Source: Centroberyx gerrardi (taxonomy: Eukaryota > Chordata > Actinopteri > Beryciformes > Berycidae). Taken from it: a stretch of 64,000 nucleotides of DNA. Made by a program: the position numbers and the translations under genes. Numbering within the stretch: the first letter of the stretch is position 1; every line of letters starts with the position of its first letter. Location: the NCBI RefSeq assembly GCF_048128805.1, contig NC_136010.1, positions 15,665,980-15,729,979 on the forward strand, read 5' to 3'. Shown here piece after piece: positions 1 to 13,300 of the stretch. The notes under the pieces are model-generated. The model did no database searches and was not told where the DNA came from. It worked only from the letters and a program-made list of their open reading frames with translations.

Positions 1-1344
1 AGTACATAATATGGTTATTTACAGGAAACTTCCTAAGACATTAACAGTTCCTTTCTAGGAAATTATTAGGAAATTGCAGACCCAGAAAATAAATCGTTAC
101 CATAGTAGCTTATTATATATACGGTATTGTGCAAAAGTCTTTTTCCATATTCCAAATTCCATAAAGCGATGATGCTTTCAAAAAATAATGACATGGAAAG
201 TTTCTAAATATCAAAACATTTACTATAAAGAGCAGTCTACTGATACACTACTACAGAAAACAAATAAATAAACATCTAAGACAAAACTTATATAAAAAAT
301 CTAGGGTGCCTAAGACTTTTGCACAGTACTGCATATTGAGGCGGCGGGGTTGCTGAGTGGTGAACCATCTTAGTGGCTAGTAGAGAGCTCAGCACTTTCC
401 TAATGGGTATTGTATTAAAGAGATTTGGGGCTTATGGGCGCGTTACTCTCTCAGGCCTGTAATAGACTTAACGTCACAGAGGTCTAATAGCTGGTCATTC
501 TCTCACAGTGGGATGTTGCTGTCTTCAGACTTTCTCAGCTTTTTTTTTTCTTTTTTTTTTTGTGGAATTTAGGAAATGGGTAACACTTCAGAATAATGAA
601 AGCATAAACTTGAACAAACTATGAGTTATTAATGATTAATTAAATAAGATGCTTATTATTAGGCTATATTATAAATATTTGTAACTTAAACGTCTGTCAT
701 TAGTAGCCTATTGACAGTTAAAACTTTACATCTGATTTGTAAGTGAAGAATACTTTATTGTAGTACATCATTTGTAGCTTACCTAATGTTAATACACAGA
801 GCCTCAGCCAATAGTTGGACCTACATACCCTTCTTTAGGACCTCATAACGTTTTTTTCTTGTGTGTGATGTGTTTTTATTTATTATGTAGGCCTATACGT
901 AAATAGCTGATAATTAACAAGTAATGCTTAAATGCTTTAGAAAGTATTCATGAATGCATAATTTTGCATTTGATTACAGTTTTAATGTAGCCTATTGTTT
1001 TACTCCTGTATTATAAATGATTTACAACAATTAACAATTGTTAGAGCTCTGTTAAAAAGTTGTTCATGTTTTTGCAGCCCTTGATCTAAAATCTAAACTG
1101 TTCCTCGTGCACAGACAAGCAGGAGTGTAATTGTTTTTAAGCCATGTCCTACATATTTCTAATCCTTAAATGTATACATAAATCGTTTGCTCCTCGTTAA
1201 TAAAACTGTTTACTGCCTCTAATCTTAAGTGGCAACAAATTACAGTGTGTAAACATCTATAAAGGTTAGTAAGCCGTTTGATGCCATCAGGATGGAGGAG
1301 AGATAAAATGACGATGCAGTGCTTGCAAATTTGCAATTCGTTTA
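1..1344. other. Non-coding stretch with one small MITE
   Basis: No reading frame here resembles a protein, and I see no splice-bounded exon. The stretch is AT-rich, has T-runs at 540-562, and contains the Tc1-like MITE listed separately at 120-333. The rest is unassigned intergenic sequence. Confidence 0.6.
120..333. repeat. Tc1/mariner-like MITE with TA target duplication
   Basis: The left end (TACGGTATTGTGCAAAAGTC from 120) is matched in reverse complement by the right end (GACTTTTGCACAGTACTGCA, to 333). Both ends share a core reading TTGTGCAAAAGTCTT or CTGTGCAAAAGTCTT. A TA dinucleotide flanks each end (118-119 and 334-335), as expected for Tc1/mariner insertion. The 214-bp interior has no coding capacity. 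The ends look like a widespread fish MITE family, from memory only. Confidence 0.7.
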
Positions 1345-1431
1345 TTTCCCATGGCGGCCATGTTTGAGTTACGTCACACTCGGGGTGGGAAACATTACCC
1401 GGAAGACAGCGAAGCAGATGGAAACGGAGGT
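1345..1431 (+). promoter_or_regulatory. YY1/CRE/ETS promoter-like block with candidate first exon
   Basis: A short GC-richer island in AT-rich surroundings holds ATGGCGGCCATGTT (1351-1364, YY1-type), TTACGTCA (1369-1376, CRE/ATF-type) and CCGGAAG (1399-1405, ETS-type). These three are typical of TATA-less housekeeping promoters. Downstream, ATG at 1418 opens a four-codon reading frame (M-E-T-E) that runs into a GAG|GTAAAA donor at 1430. It could be the first exon of an unrecognised + strand gene, a distal non-coding prickle2 exon, or one side of a bidirectional promoter serving a gene left of the window. I found no matching downstream exon. Confidence 0.45.
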
Positions 1432-2859
1432 AAAACTCAACTAGTCAGTGGATAAAATATATGAAATGATTCCTTTAATAATAAAAGTCACCCGACCAAT
1501 TTGACTCTGTGTTTAACAAGTAAACTATAGGCCAATAAACCAGTTTTAGAGAATAGGTTATAAGGTTGATATTTAGACACTTAATTGACTATGACTGGGC
1601 CTAATTAAAAATATAAGTCATATATATCTGCCTGGACGCTGATGTAAGATTAGGATTGGTGTTTCTATTCTGGATGGGTGAGACAAAATTTGGTGTGATA
1701 CAAGTTTATAATCCAGTGAAAGGATTTTACTTCTTGTTTGTTGGTGAACTCTGCTCTCTACTGGAGAGGTAATGACATGACTAGCCTACTTAACGACATG
1801 ACTAATGCCACAACCCATTTGCAGTAGAAGTAAGCTACTGTTACTTTGCTGATATTTTACTTAAGTAGAAGTAAAATTACCAGTGTAAAAATCTACTTTA
1901 GTAAAAGCAAAAAGTAGCTAATTTAAAATGTACATTTAAAATGGGTAAAAGTCACTGAGTTACTTTTTACAGAAAACAGAACACTGGTAGATGTGATATT
2001 TCCCATGCAATTATATATAATGATGTGTATATAATGTGTGTGTGTGTGTGTGTGTGGTGTATAGAGAGAGAGAGTAATATGTTTCATTCTAAATCACATC
2101 AAATCAATTTAATTGGCCATGAGTGATTTCCAATCAAGTTGTAGAGACATCTCAAGAGCATAGAAAGGAATTTGGTTCTGCCTTAGTGTCACTGCAAAAG
2201 AGATGAATACATACTGATTCAAAACATTTCAATTTTAGTTAATTTGTTAAGTTGTAAATAAAAAAAAAATACTTTGACATGGGTTCTTGTGAGTAGCCTA
2301 CATCTGTGACAAAAATCCAGATTTAACCCATTTTGAATTCAAGCTATAACACCACAAAATGCAGAAAAGGTCAAAGGGATTGAATATTTTCTGAAAGTAC
2401 AGTAGATGGCCTAATGTTGCTATTGGCACAATGAATGAAACATGATACATATACAGACAACTGGTTCTGGCTGCTAAATTATTCAAAATGCCTTTCAACG
2501 TGGCTGATTTTGGTTTTGTTCGCAGTAGTTCTCATTATAACCTAATCATCAGTATTGACCATGAATCACCTTCTGATCAGATTCATAGCAGAGTCAGCAA
2601 TGCCTCTTGTCAAGGCAACCACATGCAGTAGAAATCATTACAAATACATTGTCCATTCACATTATCCTATTGACACAGGATTCCCAGGTCTGTCTTATAA
2701 ACATCTTGTCTTATAATATGTGTTAAATGTAGTGGATTGGGCTGTCCTATGTGTTATACTCTGTGACTGTGGTGATGTGTTCATGCTGGAATGATGCATA
2801 AACTGGATTTAGTCAGATGAATCATGACGCCATATTACAGGACCTGAGCAAGAGGAACA

Positions 2860-2890
<31 letters not shown>

Positions 2891-5800
2891 TCACAATCAT
2901 TTAAGGAGCCATGCTTTTGTTAACAAGCAGCTGGATGGAACACAGCTTGTAGAAAGACCAGTTGTGTGAATAGTCCTTTAACAGAAGGTTTTGTATGGAG
3001 TGCAGTCAGGACAGAGGAGGGGGACACAGTGGCCTTGGGGTTACAAAAGGCTCAGAGTGCAGCACAGCATTACTTCACTCCACTGGCCGGGAGTTGCAGC
3101 CAGCTCCCTGCCTGCTTGTCTGCTTTTTGTTCACACTAGGCAAGTTGTTTTGAAAAAGAAATAGGAGTGGGCTGCTTATCTGTCTGTGGTTGAAGCAGCA
3201 ACAGCCCGACAGGCTGCTCGGTGTTGGGTATTGTTAGGGACCTTGGAACAAACTCTGTTTCATCTGTGTTGATCCTTCATGTGAGTCTGCATGTCTCTGC
3301 ATCTGCTTGGATTTCTTGTCTTAACTTATGTGTGAACAGAAAAACTTTGGGATGTCATTTTGAAACTATAAGCATAAAATCCTCTAGTCTCCGTACTACA
3401 ACTCAAAACACGTTGTGAAAGGCAAACCCCGCTCACCTGGCACTTCAGGTTGAGTAAAACAAACTTTGAGAAGTATTTAAAATAATTCACCCAGCACACA
3501 AGCATGCAGTGCAGAAAGCACACAACACAGTAGACAGCAATGCCAAGGGGGCCAAATCAAAGTGCTTCAAACCGTGACCACAAAGTAATTCTTACCACCC
3601 CCACCCCCTCTAAAAAAAATAAAATCAAATAAATTAAAATGTGGTAACAAGTACTTACAAGATCTATGGCAAGGCAAGTTATGATGAATGGTGTGTTTAT
3701 GGAAACAAAGTAAATTACTAAAAAATAAAACGATTAAAGTTACATATGCAGCAGCAATCTGAAACAAAGCCTTATGTTAACATCGGCCCATATGACGGAT
3801 CATGATGGCAGTAAAACAGCAGCTGACCAATGGCTGCAATTACTTCAGCAAATTAGGCCTGTACTGGAAAACAGAAAAAAATCACATACTATTAATTTTA
3901 CCCAAAAAAAAGCTCAGCTGTATTGGCCATGCTTACCTTGATGCAGGCAAAATAAAAACCATCCCAAGCAATGATACTGTGCACAGGCCTACTAGATGCC
4001 TCCAGGCCAGCAGTGTGGGATACACACAGTACAAAGAGATCTGTCGCTGAAGCCTGAACTGCAAGAACATGAGTCAAAAACTAAAGCCAATAGCAGAGGT
4101 ACAAACCAGTGCTGCACCCTCCATGTTTGTTGCTCATCCACATACTGTAAATCCAACTGCAGTAGAGCAAACACCTGGGAGATCAAGAGAGACCTGTTGC
4201 TGAGAGCAAAGCAGAGCTGCCAAGTCCTGCTTTTCAGCAGATGGATTGGTGTACTGCTGCCCTCCACAGGAAGACACAGTAACTACGCTTATAATATTTA
4301 CAGTTTTGTTTACTTACCATCTGTTAGCAGAGTTTTCAAAGAAAAATCTGAAACATCTGAGTCTATTAGCTCCCTTTTCCGCAAAATACTTTCTTTTTCA
4401 TGAACAATAATAATAATAATACTGTCTCCGACCGTCCCGCCATTCATCGGCCACTTGTGTGCTTATTTATTAGAAACTGGTCTCCCTTCACCATACCCCA
4501 TATGTCCCAGTCTTAATCTTGCTAGTTTTACTTCATCCCTTCTATTACTGACAGAAATTAATTCTTTCTTTTCCTAAAATAATTAGGCCTTCTTTCTTCC
4601 ATCCACTCCTTCTCCCATTTCTTACAGTATGTGCCTTTTTTTTAATAATGCTTCTCCATTACATTGCATCTCTTGGAACCTCTATACCAACTGTCTCTCT
4701 CCTCAAAACATGCCGTTTTATCAGCTAACTTGTTGTTTTTGCTTCCTTTGTGCTTGTTTGTGAACCCTGGACCCTTTTTTTGAAGGACGTGAACAGGGTG
4801 TGCCAACAGGAGGAACGGCTTTAACCTGGGGCTGATTGGACAATATACAACTGTACTGCCTGTCACAAAAAGTTCATTCAGGTTGTTTTTGCCGGAGTTT
4901 CTTGTTATGGCTCTCTTTCCTTTTCTGTAAAAAGAAAAAAAAAAACACATGCTGCAAAATTGTGTTGTGTAGAAACGACAAACCTCTTGGTCACTGTCTC
5001 TCTTTCTCTCTCTCTCTCTCTGTCTCTCTGGATTGATTGGTTGATTAATTGATTGACAGCTTGATTACAATTTCCCCTAAACTCCCTTATGTTGATGTAT
5101 GCTAAATCGATACTAGACAATAGTGTCTAAAAAAAAAGTAAAATCCATCCACCTATTGTGTATGGATGCCTCAAACAAGGACCTCTTCAATGAATAATAC
5201 ACTAAGATTCTGTCTTATGCTTATGAATAGTGCATGACTTTCTCTCCAAAGAGAAACACACAGAAACACAGGAGATGTATTGTACTATACTGAGATGTAG
5301 CCTACTAGTAGGCACAGTATGGAAGGAAGCAGAATCCCTAATTTTATCAACACCAAATGAGATGAGATTGGATGTAGCGGACAAATACCTACTGCATTCA
5401 TTCTTAAAACTCTTGTCACTTCATCTCAGGAGGGAAAACATTCAAGTGTCTCCAAATTCAGGTCAGCAGTTGTCAGTCCTGGCTAGGTTTAGACATTTAT
5501 TAAATAAAACTTTGATTATGTTCATCTCTCAAAACCAACCACAGCCTCACTGCCTGACTTCAGCTTTTTTTTTTTTTTTTTTTTTTTTGCATATGAAGAT
5601 GACTGTGGTTTTTAGAGGACAAATGAGTGGGCAGAGTGTGATGCTCTCTCACTCTGCCTACAGGATCTCTCTTGCTGAGTGACCGGTACAGAGGAGGGAA
5701 CACTGTGACCAGGACATGGCACATTCCACACCACCAGCTCCCACATACATTTCACACTGAGGGTTATACATCATCGCCACATCGTCGCATAAGGGCAAAG

Positions 5801-8800
5801 ATAACAGATATCGGTGTCTAGATTGATGTCCAGATTAATTTGCTATTTGACTGAAGATGCATTAAAGTTCAATATATGATGGTAAAGAGAGAGCTTTTCG
5901 TTGTTTGAGCTATTTAGTGTTCAGTGATGCTCTGATGCTTGACTGATGAGAAACACCCATCATTTTACTCATGTGTCTTAGGTTCGATATAACCACAGAC
6001 AATGAGCCAGATTAGCAAACAAACAAGTCAGTGGACTAAGTAGACCATTATGATCTTTTTTGCCATCTCTCTATTAGACAGGCTCAGCTTTCCCAGTTCT
6101 TCTAAACCACAAATGGGACTATAAATTCATATAATAGGCAGTTGTATGGATATCTTTGGTACTGCACATGCTTACAGCATATTTGCCAGTAGTGGGAGCT
6201 ATTAACCTACTATGTGCTGCATCAAGTGAAAACATGCTCACATTTTGGTTTCTTATTGATTCTAGAGGAATTGACTCTGAAGCGAGATTCGCATCTTGAT
6301 GCTGAATTGGCCGCACTTTATTTTGAATGTTGGTTTTTATAGCTGCCAAGTCACATCTTGTTTATACATTATCGTTTGTAACAGCAGTCCTACTGATGCA
6401 TCATGTAGTGTGTTAAAGAAAAAGCAGAATAATGGATGTCTCTATGCTTCTTTCGTCAGTTCAGGCTTTTTTTAGACAAACACTCCTATTGCTGTGAGGA
6501 GAGGATGTGTCAGCAGGCAGTAATGCATGTCGGTGACCCTCGTTGATGTCTCTCAGACCCTCCTCTGCTGTCAGCAAAGACTGCTGTTTGTCAGGAATAG
6601 CACTCGGGTCTATTCAGCCACCTGAAAGTGCAGAGAAGGATGAGGTCAGAGGTGTTGTTGTGGTTTCATTCACTGGAGTCCTGCAGTGAATCAGAGCACC
6701 CTGCATCAACACCCTCCATTTTCGCCACAAATCATTAGGAAATGGAGCGTTTGTCAGGTTGGTTTTCAGAATGTGAATCAGATGAAACACATTTCTATCC
6801 GGTCCTATATTTGTATGTGTGCATATCTAGCTGTGCCTGGTGTTTGACAGATTGTAGTTTATAAATTGGCATTTCATACTCCTTTCAGAGTGAGTACCTA
6901 CTAATACGCAACTATCGCTCATTTCTATTGAAAAGACCCAGTTGTATTCTGAGAGTCGTGAAGAAATCCCCTTCAGCAAGCAGTCAGAAGTGCAGAGAGA
7001 GAGCAGTGATTCTGTCCTCCCATTAGGAAGGATTTTCAAATGCCTCTTTTCCTTTCTGTCTCTTAGTATATCTACGCTTTCTCCAGTGAAACCATTTTGG
7101 CAATCTTTCAGTTCACACACACACACACACACACACACATAACACATTGTGATGATGTTTCCGTGACTGCTTCTTCTTACTGCCCATTGTTCATGTTTGA
7201 TAACTGCGAAGAAATTAGCAGTCTTTGGCATGATTCATCATGTTTCAATCGGCTGGTTGCTAAGGCGATGAATCCATGTTTTATGTGCAGAGTGCTGAGG
7301 TCCTGTGGAGTAGGTAGAGAGCAGTGTCCTGTCCTCACTTTAACACACACACACACGCACACACACACACACTGACTTTGTGATAGAAGTGTGACTAAAT
7401 CTTGGGCTGTGCTCTGTCCTTAAGTCTCCTGGCTTGGTGTTTAGGGCTGAGAGGAGCGGAGCCCCAGATGCTGGTGGTTAAACCCCTCGCTGTGAGCCCA
7501 AATGTCACCCTCATCAGCAAACGCTTCCAGACGCACATGCACACACTCACACACAGAACCTCCCACGCACTCATCTGCACACGATCACACGACAACAGCA
7601 TCAAAGCTACACATATTCATCAGCCCTCTCCAATCTCCTTTTATTATACCTCATTATTCATATGCTAAACCGCCACGCAGATTTTGGGGTTTGTCAGCTA
7701 GCGGACGGCAGTCGGCAGCTAGTCAGGTGAACGCCCATGCCTGGCCCCGGCCCAGTGTGAGGCTTTTGTTGTACTGTCAGGGCCTGCGTGGTCAGATGTC
7801 TGCCTTCCTCATTGCTGGTGCGCTGTACTGTACCAGATCCGTCTACCGCCAGCATCTGCCACCCGCATCTCGCTGCTCGCAAACACAACACGGCACACAA
7901 AAACCATATGACTCATGTATGTTCAACTTCCTTCCACGCTATCATGTGATTTTTCATTTTGGCATATTGTTTAGACAGGATCAGGGCCTGAGGCGACTGA
8001 CAGTAATTATGGGCTGTCCTTTGAACCCCTTGTGAATACCACATTATTTTCACATGCAGCTCGTCCCCGGCCGCTTCGCGCTACAGACCAACTTATTGTT
8101 GCGTTAGGTGTGGCTGCCTTCATATTGGCAGCACATGGGTGGACCGCACTCTTCTCTCTTGTTGGGTCCCATTTGTCGCAGTGCCCATTCACACACACAC
8201 ATCTCTAGCCAGAGAAACCAGAGAAACACAGCATAAAGCATGATGATGCTCTTTTGTGTTTTAATTCTAGACATCAGAGGTCAGAGGAAATGGGGAGGCC
8301 TTTCAAGCGAGAAGCATGAATAATATTTAAACACAGAGAGTGTTTGAAGCTGGTCGGCACATACTGGTCAGCACATGTACACACACGTGTACGTGTGTGT
8401 GTGTGTGTGTGTGTGTGTACATGTGTCCTACATGAATGGAACAGTAGTCCACCACGCCACTGTGCTAATCGCCTCAAAGATGAGCTTTAGTTCAAAACAA
8501 AATTATCATTCATTAATGCAGCACAGCAACAGCGACTAGCCACCACTCATCCCAATTTTCCACCACAGATGTATCCCATGATGCATATAAATTGAGACAT
8601 GGATACTGAACTTGCTTTGGTGAACCAGCATGCTAGTAAGTTTTTGATAGATTAATCATTGTGATCCTAATGTGGCGTGGATAGTGGAAAGTGGGCGAAG
8701 ATGAAAACATTTAACCAGGATATGCGTCAGTGGAGCTGCCTCCCCAAATTTGTCATGTGTGTCTCATATTTAGATGAAGAGAAGAGGAGATGGAGGTTCA

Positions 8801-10169
8801 AACATGATAGAAAATTAACACAATTTCCAATTAAGGCTTTCATTTCCCTAATGAGAGGGAGGGACTGCTGCAGAGACTCTGCTAGTTCACCAGATGATGG
8901 ATTGGGCTCTGGAGGGGTGTGACTGGGAAAGGGCTAAAAGTGCTTTATACCCCATCTGTTGGGCAACCTGATTTGAATGCTCCACAGCGCTAACACCATC
9001 ACATTGACTTGACTATGAATGAAATGTTTTGAAGTGGTGTTTTCCTGTAAGCATGTGTGAAAATTTAAAGTTTAAATGCTTCACTGCTCTAAATTCCATA
9101 CATAGCAGGGGAAAAATATCAAATCCACTATTTCCTTTGCAGTGAGGATTTGGCGTTTTGCTAACTCACTGTTATGAAAGACTTAACTCCAGCATATCTC
9201 TCTGGGCCGGAAAGAGTGACAGTTGTGTTTGAAGAGCTTCAGATATAGCCCGCAAGTTGATTGAAGTCTGCTAGTTAGCCAGAGTTCCCGGCTGAAGGTC
9301 TGCTTATTGAGTTATATGGGGGGTCTGATGATTGGCATTGGTCTGCAGGGAAATTGACTGCGATTTAATGGGAGACATGTGACTTGGTCCTCATGACCAG
9401 CTAATGGAAGCCGGGAAGAGCATCATTGCGTAAAGATGAGACACTCTTACAGTCCAACTTTAAATAAGCTAGACAGACACTGAGGGCTCTTCTCGAGTTT
9501 TAAGGGCTTACTTTTCAGGTACAGGTCCTGAAAAAATCAGTTTGGTATAGAAGCACGCACACACAGAGGGGCAACTGGTTACCTGTGGGGAACAGTGAGC
9601 TCATTAGCAATGCTACAAGTCTTTCTTGATGCAGGTTAATATTACAAAGTTATTGATACAAACTGTTTTACAGTCCGTTTACAGTGGAGACAACCAAATA
9701 TGTAAAAACCAAGTCTAACATCATGACAGGCGAACAGAAATATAAGATAGATGTTTTTTGTTCTAAAACCTGGCGTTTTAGTTAGAGATGTATGAGCAGT
9801 AAAGGAGGTTTTCATCCTGGTGTTTCTATATCATACATTCCAGATTAACATTTCCAAACATTTTCACCAGACAGTCCATACAGTCAGTCCAGACAGTGAT
9901 AATAAACAAAGCAAAAGTGGGTGGAGGGTTGACGTATTTAATCACACCTAGCAATCACACAGGGAATGGCTGCAAACACAGATGCACATACTGAATGTAC
10001 ACATGCTTGAATTAGAATGCCGTCTTTGAAGGTGTTGATTATTCGTCGCAAGAATGGATGTTCATTCATTTTGAACTTCTCTCTGTCTTCTGAGGGCAAA
10101 TGTGCTTTGATAGTATGGACCATGTGTTTATGTACTGCAGCTGATCAAAGCTGGATTGGATGAATATTT

Positions 10170-10209
<40 letters not shown>

Positions 10210-10351
10210 TAAACTGAAGGACTGCATCCCTGGCTGTAGATAAAAGCTGTGCATCATCTTGTGATATTCCTCGTGATCATGGGAAAGGTTTAAACCTGCT
10301 ATTTTCAAAGGTATAAGACATATAATCACGCACTATACACATACACATAGA

Positions 10352-10363
10352 CCCCCCCCCCCC

Positions 10364-10396
<33 letters not shown>
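10352..10396. repeat. Poly-C run joined to CA microsatellite
   Basis: Fifteen consecutive C residues lead directly into an AC dinucleotide array. Its length is likely to vary between individuals. Confidence 0.9.
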
Positions 10397-13300
10397 CCTC
10401 ACTCCTTCCATCTCATCCTACTCACTCACTTAATGACATAGCTCATATTAGATAATTCCTCTTAAATTATGTTGCCAAAAATATGATAGGCCCATCAATA
10501 ATCCCTGCGAGGCTTGAAATAGAATTGAATAACCCAAATGCTAACATGATCATCCAGTACTTAGTTGCGTAAGTGGCAGTGCTCGCGCACACTGCGTGGT
10601 AAGTACTGCTGTCCTTCACCATTGCTCTCTTCCCTCCTTCTCAGTGCGTCTGATTCTGCTGCCACACGGTGCAATCTCGACATTTTCTGATCTGTTTGTT
10701 GCTCGTCTGTGAAGCTGGCAGAACGCCTCCCCAAAGCTCTGTGCTCATACAGAAGACAGAGCTCCTCACTGTCTGGGCTTGTAAAATGACAGTGTTGTAC
10801 AGATCAGGGCCAGACAGTGGGCTCATGTCTGCTGAGCCTCAGCACCAGTCTGCCCAGTCCAATATCCCAGCCAGCCATGTAAGATTTTACCCAGTAACAC
10901 AGCCTCTCCTCATGTCTAGCCCTGGCCTTTGTCCTGTGTTTTTCTCAGGCTTGTGACAGCCAGTGGTGGGCTTGTGTGCGTTCAACAAGCAAAGGTCTTG
11001 TTTTTGTTTTGTTGCACCAAACATGAACCAGAGACAGAGCGACTGACCATGACTGGATCATGCGGTTCAAAAGTGTTGTGCTGTGATCATCATGGGACAT
11101 AAGACCATAAAGAACAGCAGGGCAATCGCTGTCCCAGTTTGTGTCATACAACTTTACGTTCCTGCCTATCGCATCTCATACAGTTCATTTTAAACTCTGT
11201 GTACTCTTTACTCTTTTGGTTTTTTTTTTCATTTTGAATTTTTTTTTAACAATATTTTAATTGGGTTTTCTCATTTTTTCCACAAAAACAATAATGATAA
11301 TAAGACAAGCACATCAACAATAATCAAACAAACCAAACAAATGAGTACATAAATACAATTAAATATTAAATCATAAGAATAAATAAGTAAATAAAAAATA
11401 ATAAGGATGACAATAATATAACACATAAACTCATAAAGCTGAGAAGTCACAGGATGCAAGAGTTCAGATTCAGGAGATTCCTTTTCAAATAATGGAAGAT
11501 AAATCAGGAATCAAGATATTTCAAGCTCCCACACTTTGTAAAACTGATCTGTTTTAGAGTGCAGAATATGTGTAAGACATTCCAATGGAATCAACCCCCA
11601 TATAACCCTATGCCAGCTCACATCGTAAACATTTGAATGTACAGAAATTATTTTTATTGTGCCTGTAGTGTGCATTCATAATTACAAGAATAGCTGCTAT
11701 TTGTTCTTTGTGATAGTATTCTTCAGTGACTCTTTTTGCATTAAGATAATCTATCTAAGCAACTGTATACGGAATGTAACCTCCAATGGCAAATCCTCCT
11801 GTGCTGAATGTTTACGCTGCTTCTTGCCTTGTTTTAGGAGTTTATCAGGAAGGATTTATCTCCACTTAGAGGCCGTCCCCCTGTGGTGGCGGCCGCCGGG
11901 GCCTCAGTCCTACTACACAGTCCTTTGATGTCAACCACTATTACAAGATACAACATTTACTCGGCTACATCAAAAATTGTTTCTCAATCCTTGAAATTGA
12001 TGTCAAGAGATGCTAAATATGTATGAGTGAGGACTGAGAAGATGGAGCGAGAGGGAGAGAGAGAAAGAGAGAGAGAGTTAATGCATATGTGGCCCGGCCC
12101 GTTTCACCAGAGGGAGAAATTACATCAGTTGATCCTGGCCTGTATCAATGGCAGCTTTCCCCTCTCTTTATCCATTCCAAAATATGAAAATGTAATCAAA
12201 TTCAGAAAGGGGTATTGAGACGGCCTATGTGAGAGCGAATGGAATTGAATTTTTCCTCATGTATCAAATGACCCATCCGCATTGGCGCTAACAGTGTTAT
12301 TGTGACCCCCCCATCCTGCTTGATGAGGTAACGTCCTATGGTAGCTGTTAATCCATGACCCTCCCGGAGACTTGCCTGAGAGCAGACGGAAATAGAAATG
12401 CAAATGGAAACGGTTTCATAACTCCTCATATAGAAATCATTACCCTCTATCTTTTCATCTGCTTCGTGTGTTGTATCCCTCTGTGCAGCTCCATGCGGGT
12501 TGTTCTGTGTGAAACATATACAAAGCGGTTTTCATGCTTTTCATCAGTTCAGCTTGCTTAATTAGTAAAGCAAGAGAATTTAATGGCAGAAAATTGATTC
12601 GCTAAATATGCGGGCTGTGGGACAGGCAGCCTGCAACGATCTGGATACAGTTGGAGGGTAAAGCTGCTACAATCGCTATACATCGCTCACATATGTGGAA
12701 AGGATAAGAGTTCATAGTGTGAAGGTCTTAGTGGCAACAATTCAATATCATGCCATAGGAAGGTTTGGGATTCTCTAAACACATTTTCCATATGAGACCC
12801 AATCATGTGTGATTTACTACCAATGTGGCTTGAAGGACCGGCAACTGGCTGTATAATAAAGAAATCTGATACCCTGATGTGACTTTCTCTTTTAACAATT
12901 ACTGCGCTGTAGCAGTTTCAGCCAGCAGTTTGAAGGTTTATATTTATGCTAGTTTGTTTTTGCAGGTTGCGTGACTAATTTGTACAGTTATAAAGTTGGG
13001 GCTTTGTCGCCTTAGATCTAGTAGCACACTTGTGGCCAGAGATGAGAGGAGGACGACAGATGTTAGAATTTGCCCCTTGTGTATTTCTTGTGATGGTGGC
13101 GTCTTGTGAAAAGGGGTAACAGATAGGCAGGATTAGAGGGCAGACTGCACACAGAGCCCATGTGGCTCCCATCTCTTCTATTCAATGTGTTGTCATTAAA
13201 TGTCTTGTCTAATTAGATCTACCCAGAGTGGATATGGCAGATCCAGAAGGCTTGTCCTCAGGGCTCCACACTGTTGATGTAAAGCCTCGGTGCTAAAAGC

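Noticed and set aside
3996..4403. 135-codon + strand frame
   Set aside because: Cysteine-rich but without recognisable domain or splice support; the opposite strand is equally open. Possibly a repeat relic; no evidence for a gene.
11818..11920. GC-rich segment after a TTGTTTTAG acceptor-like site
   Set aside because: Open in one frame for about 30 codons but with no good donor and no family similarity; isolated from any other exon.
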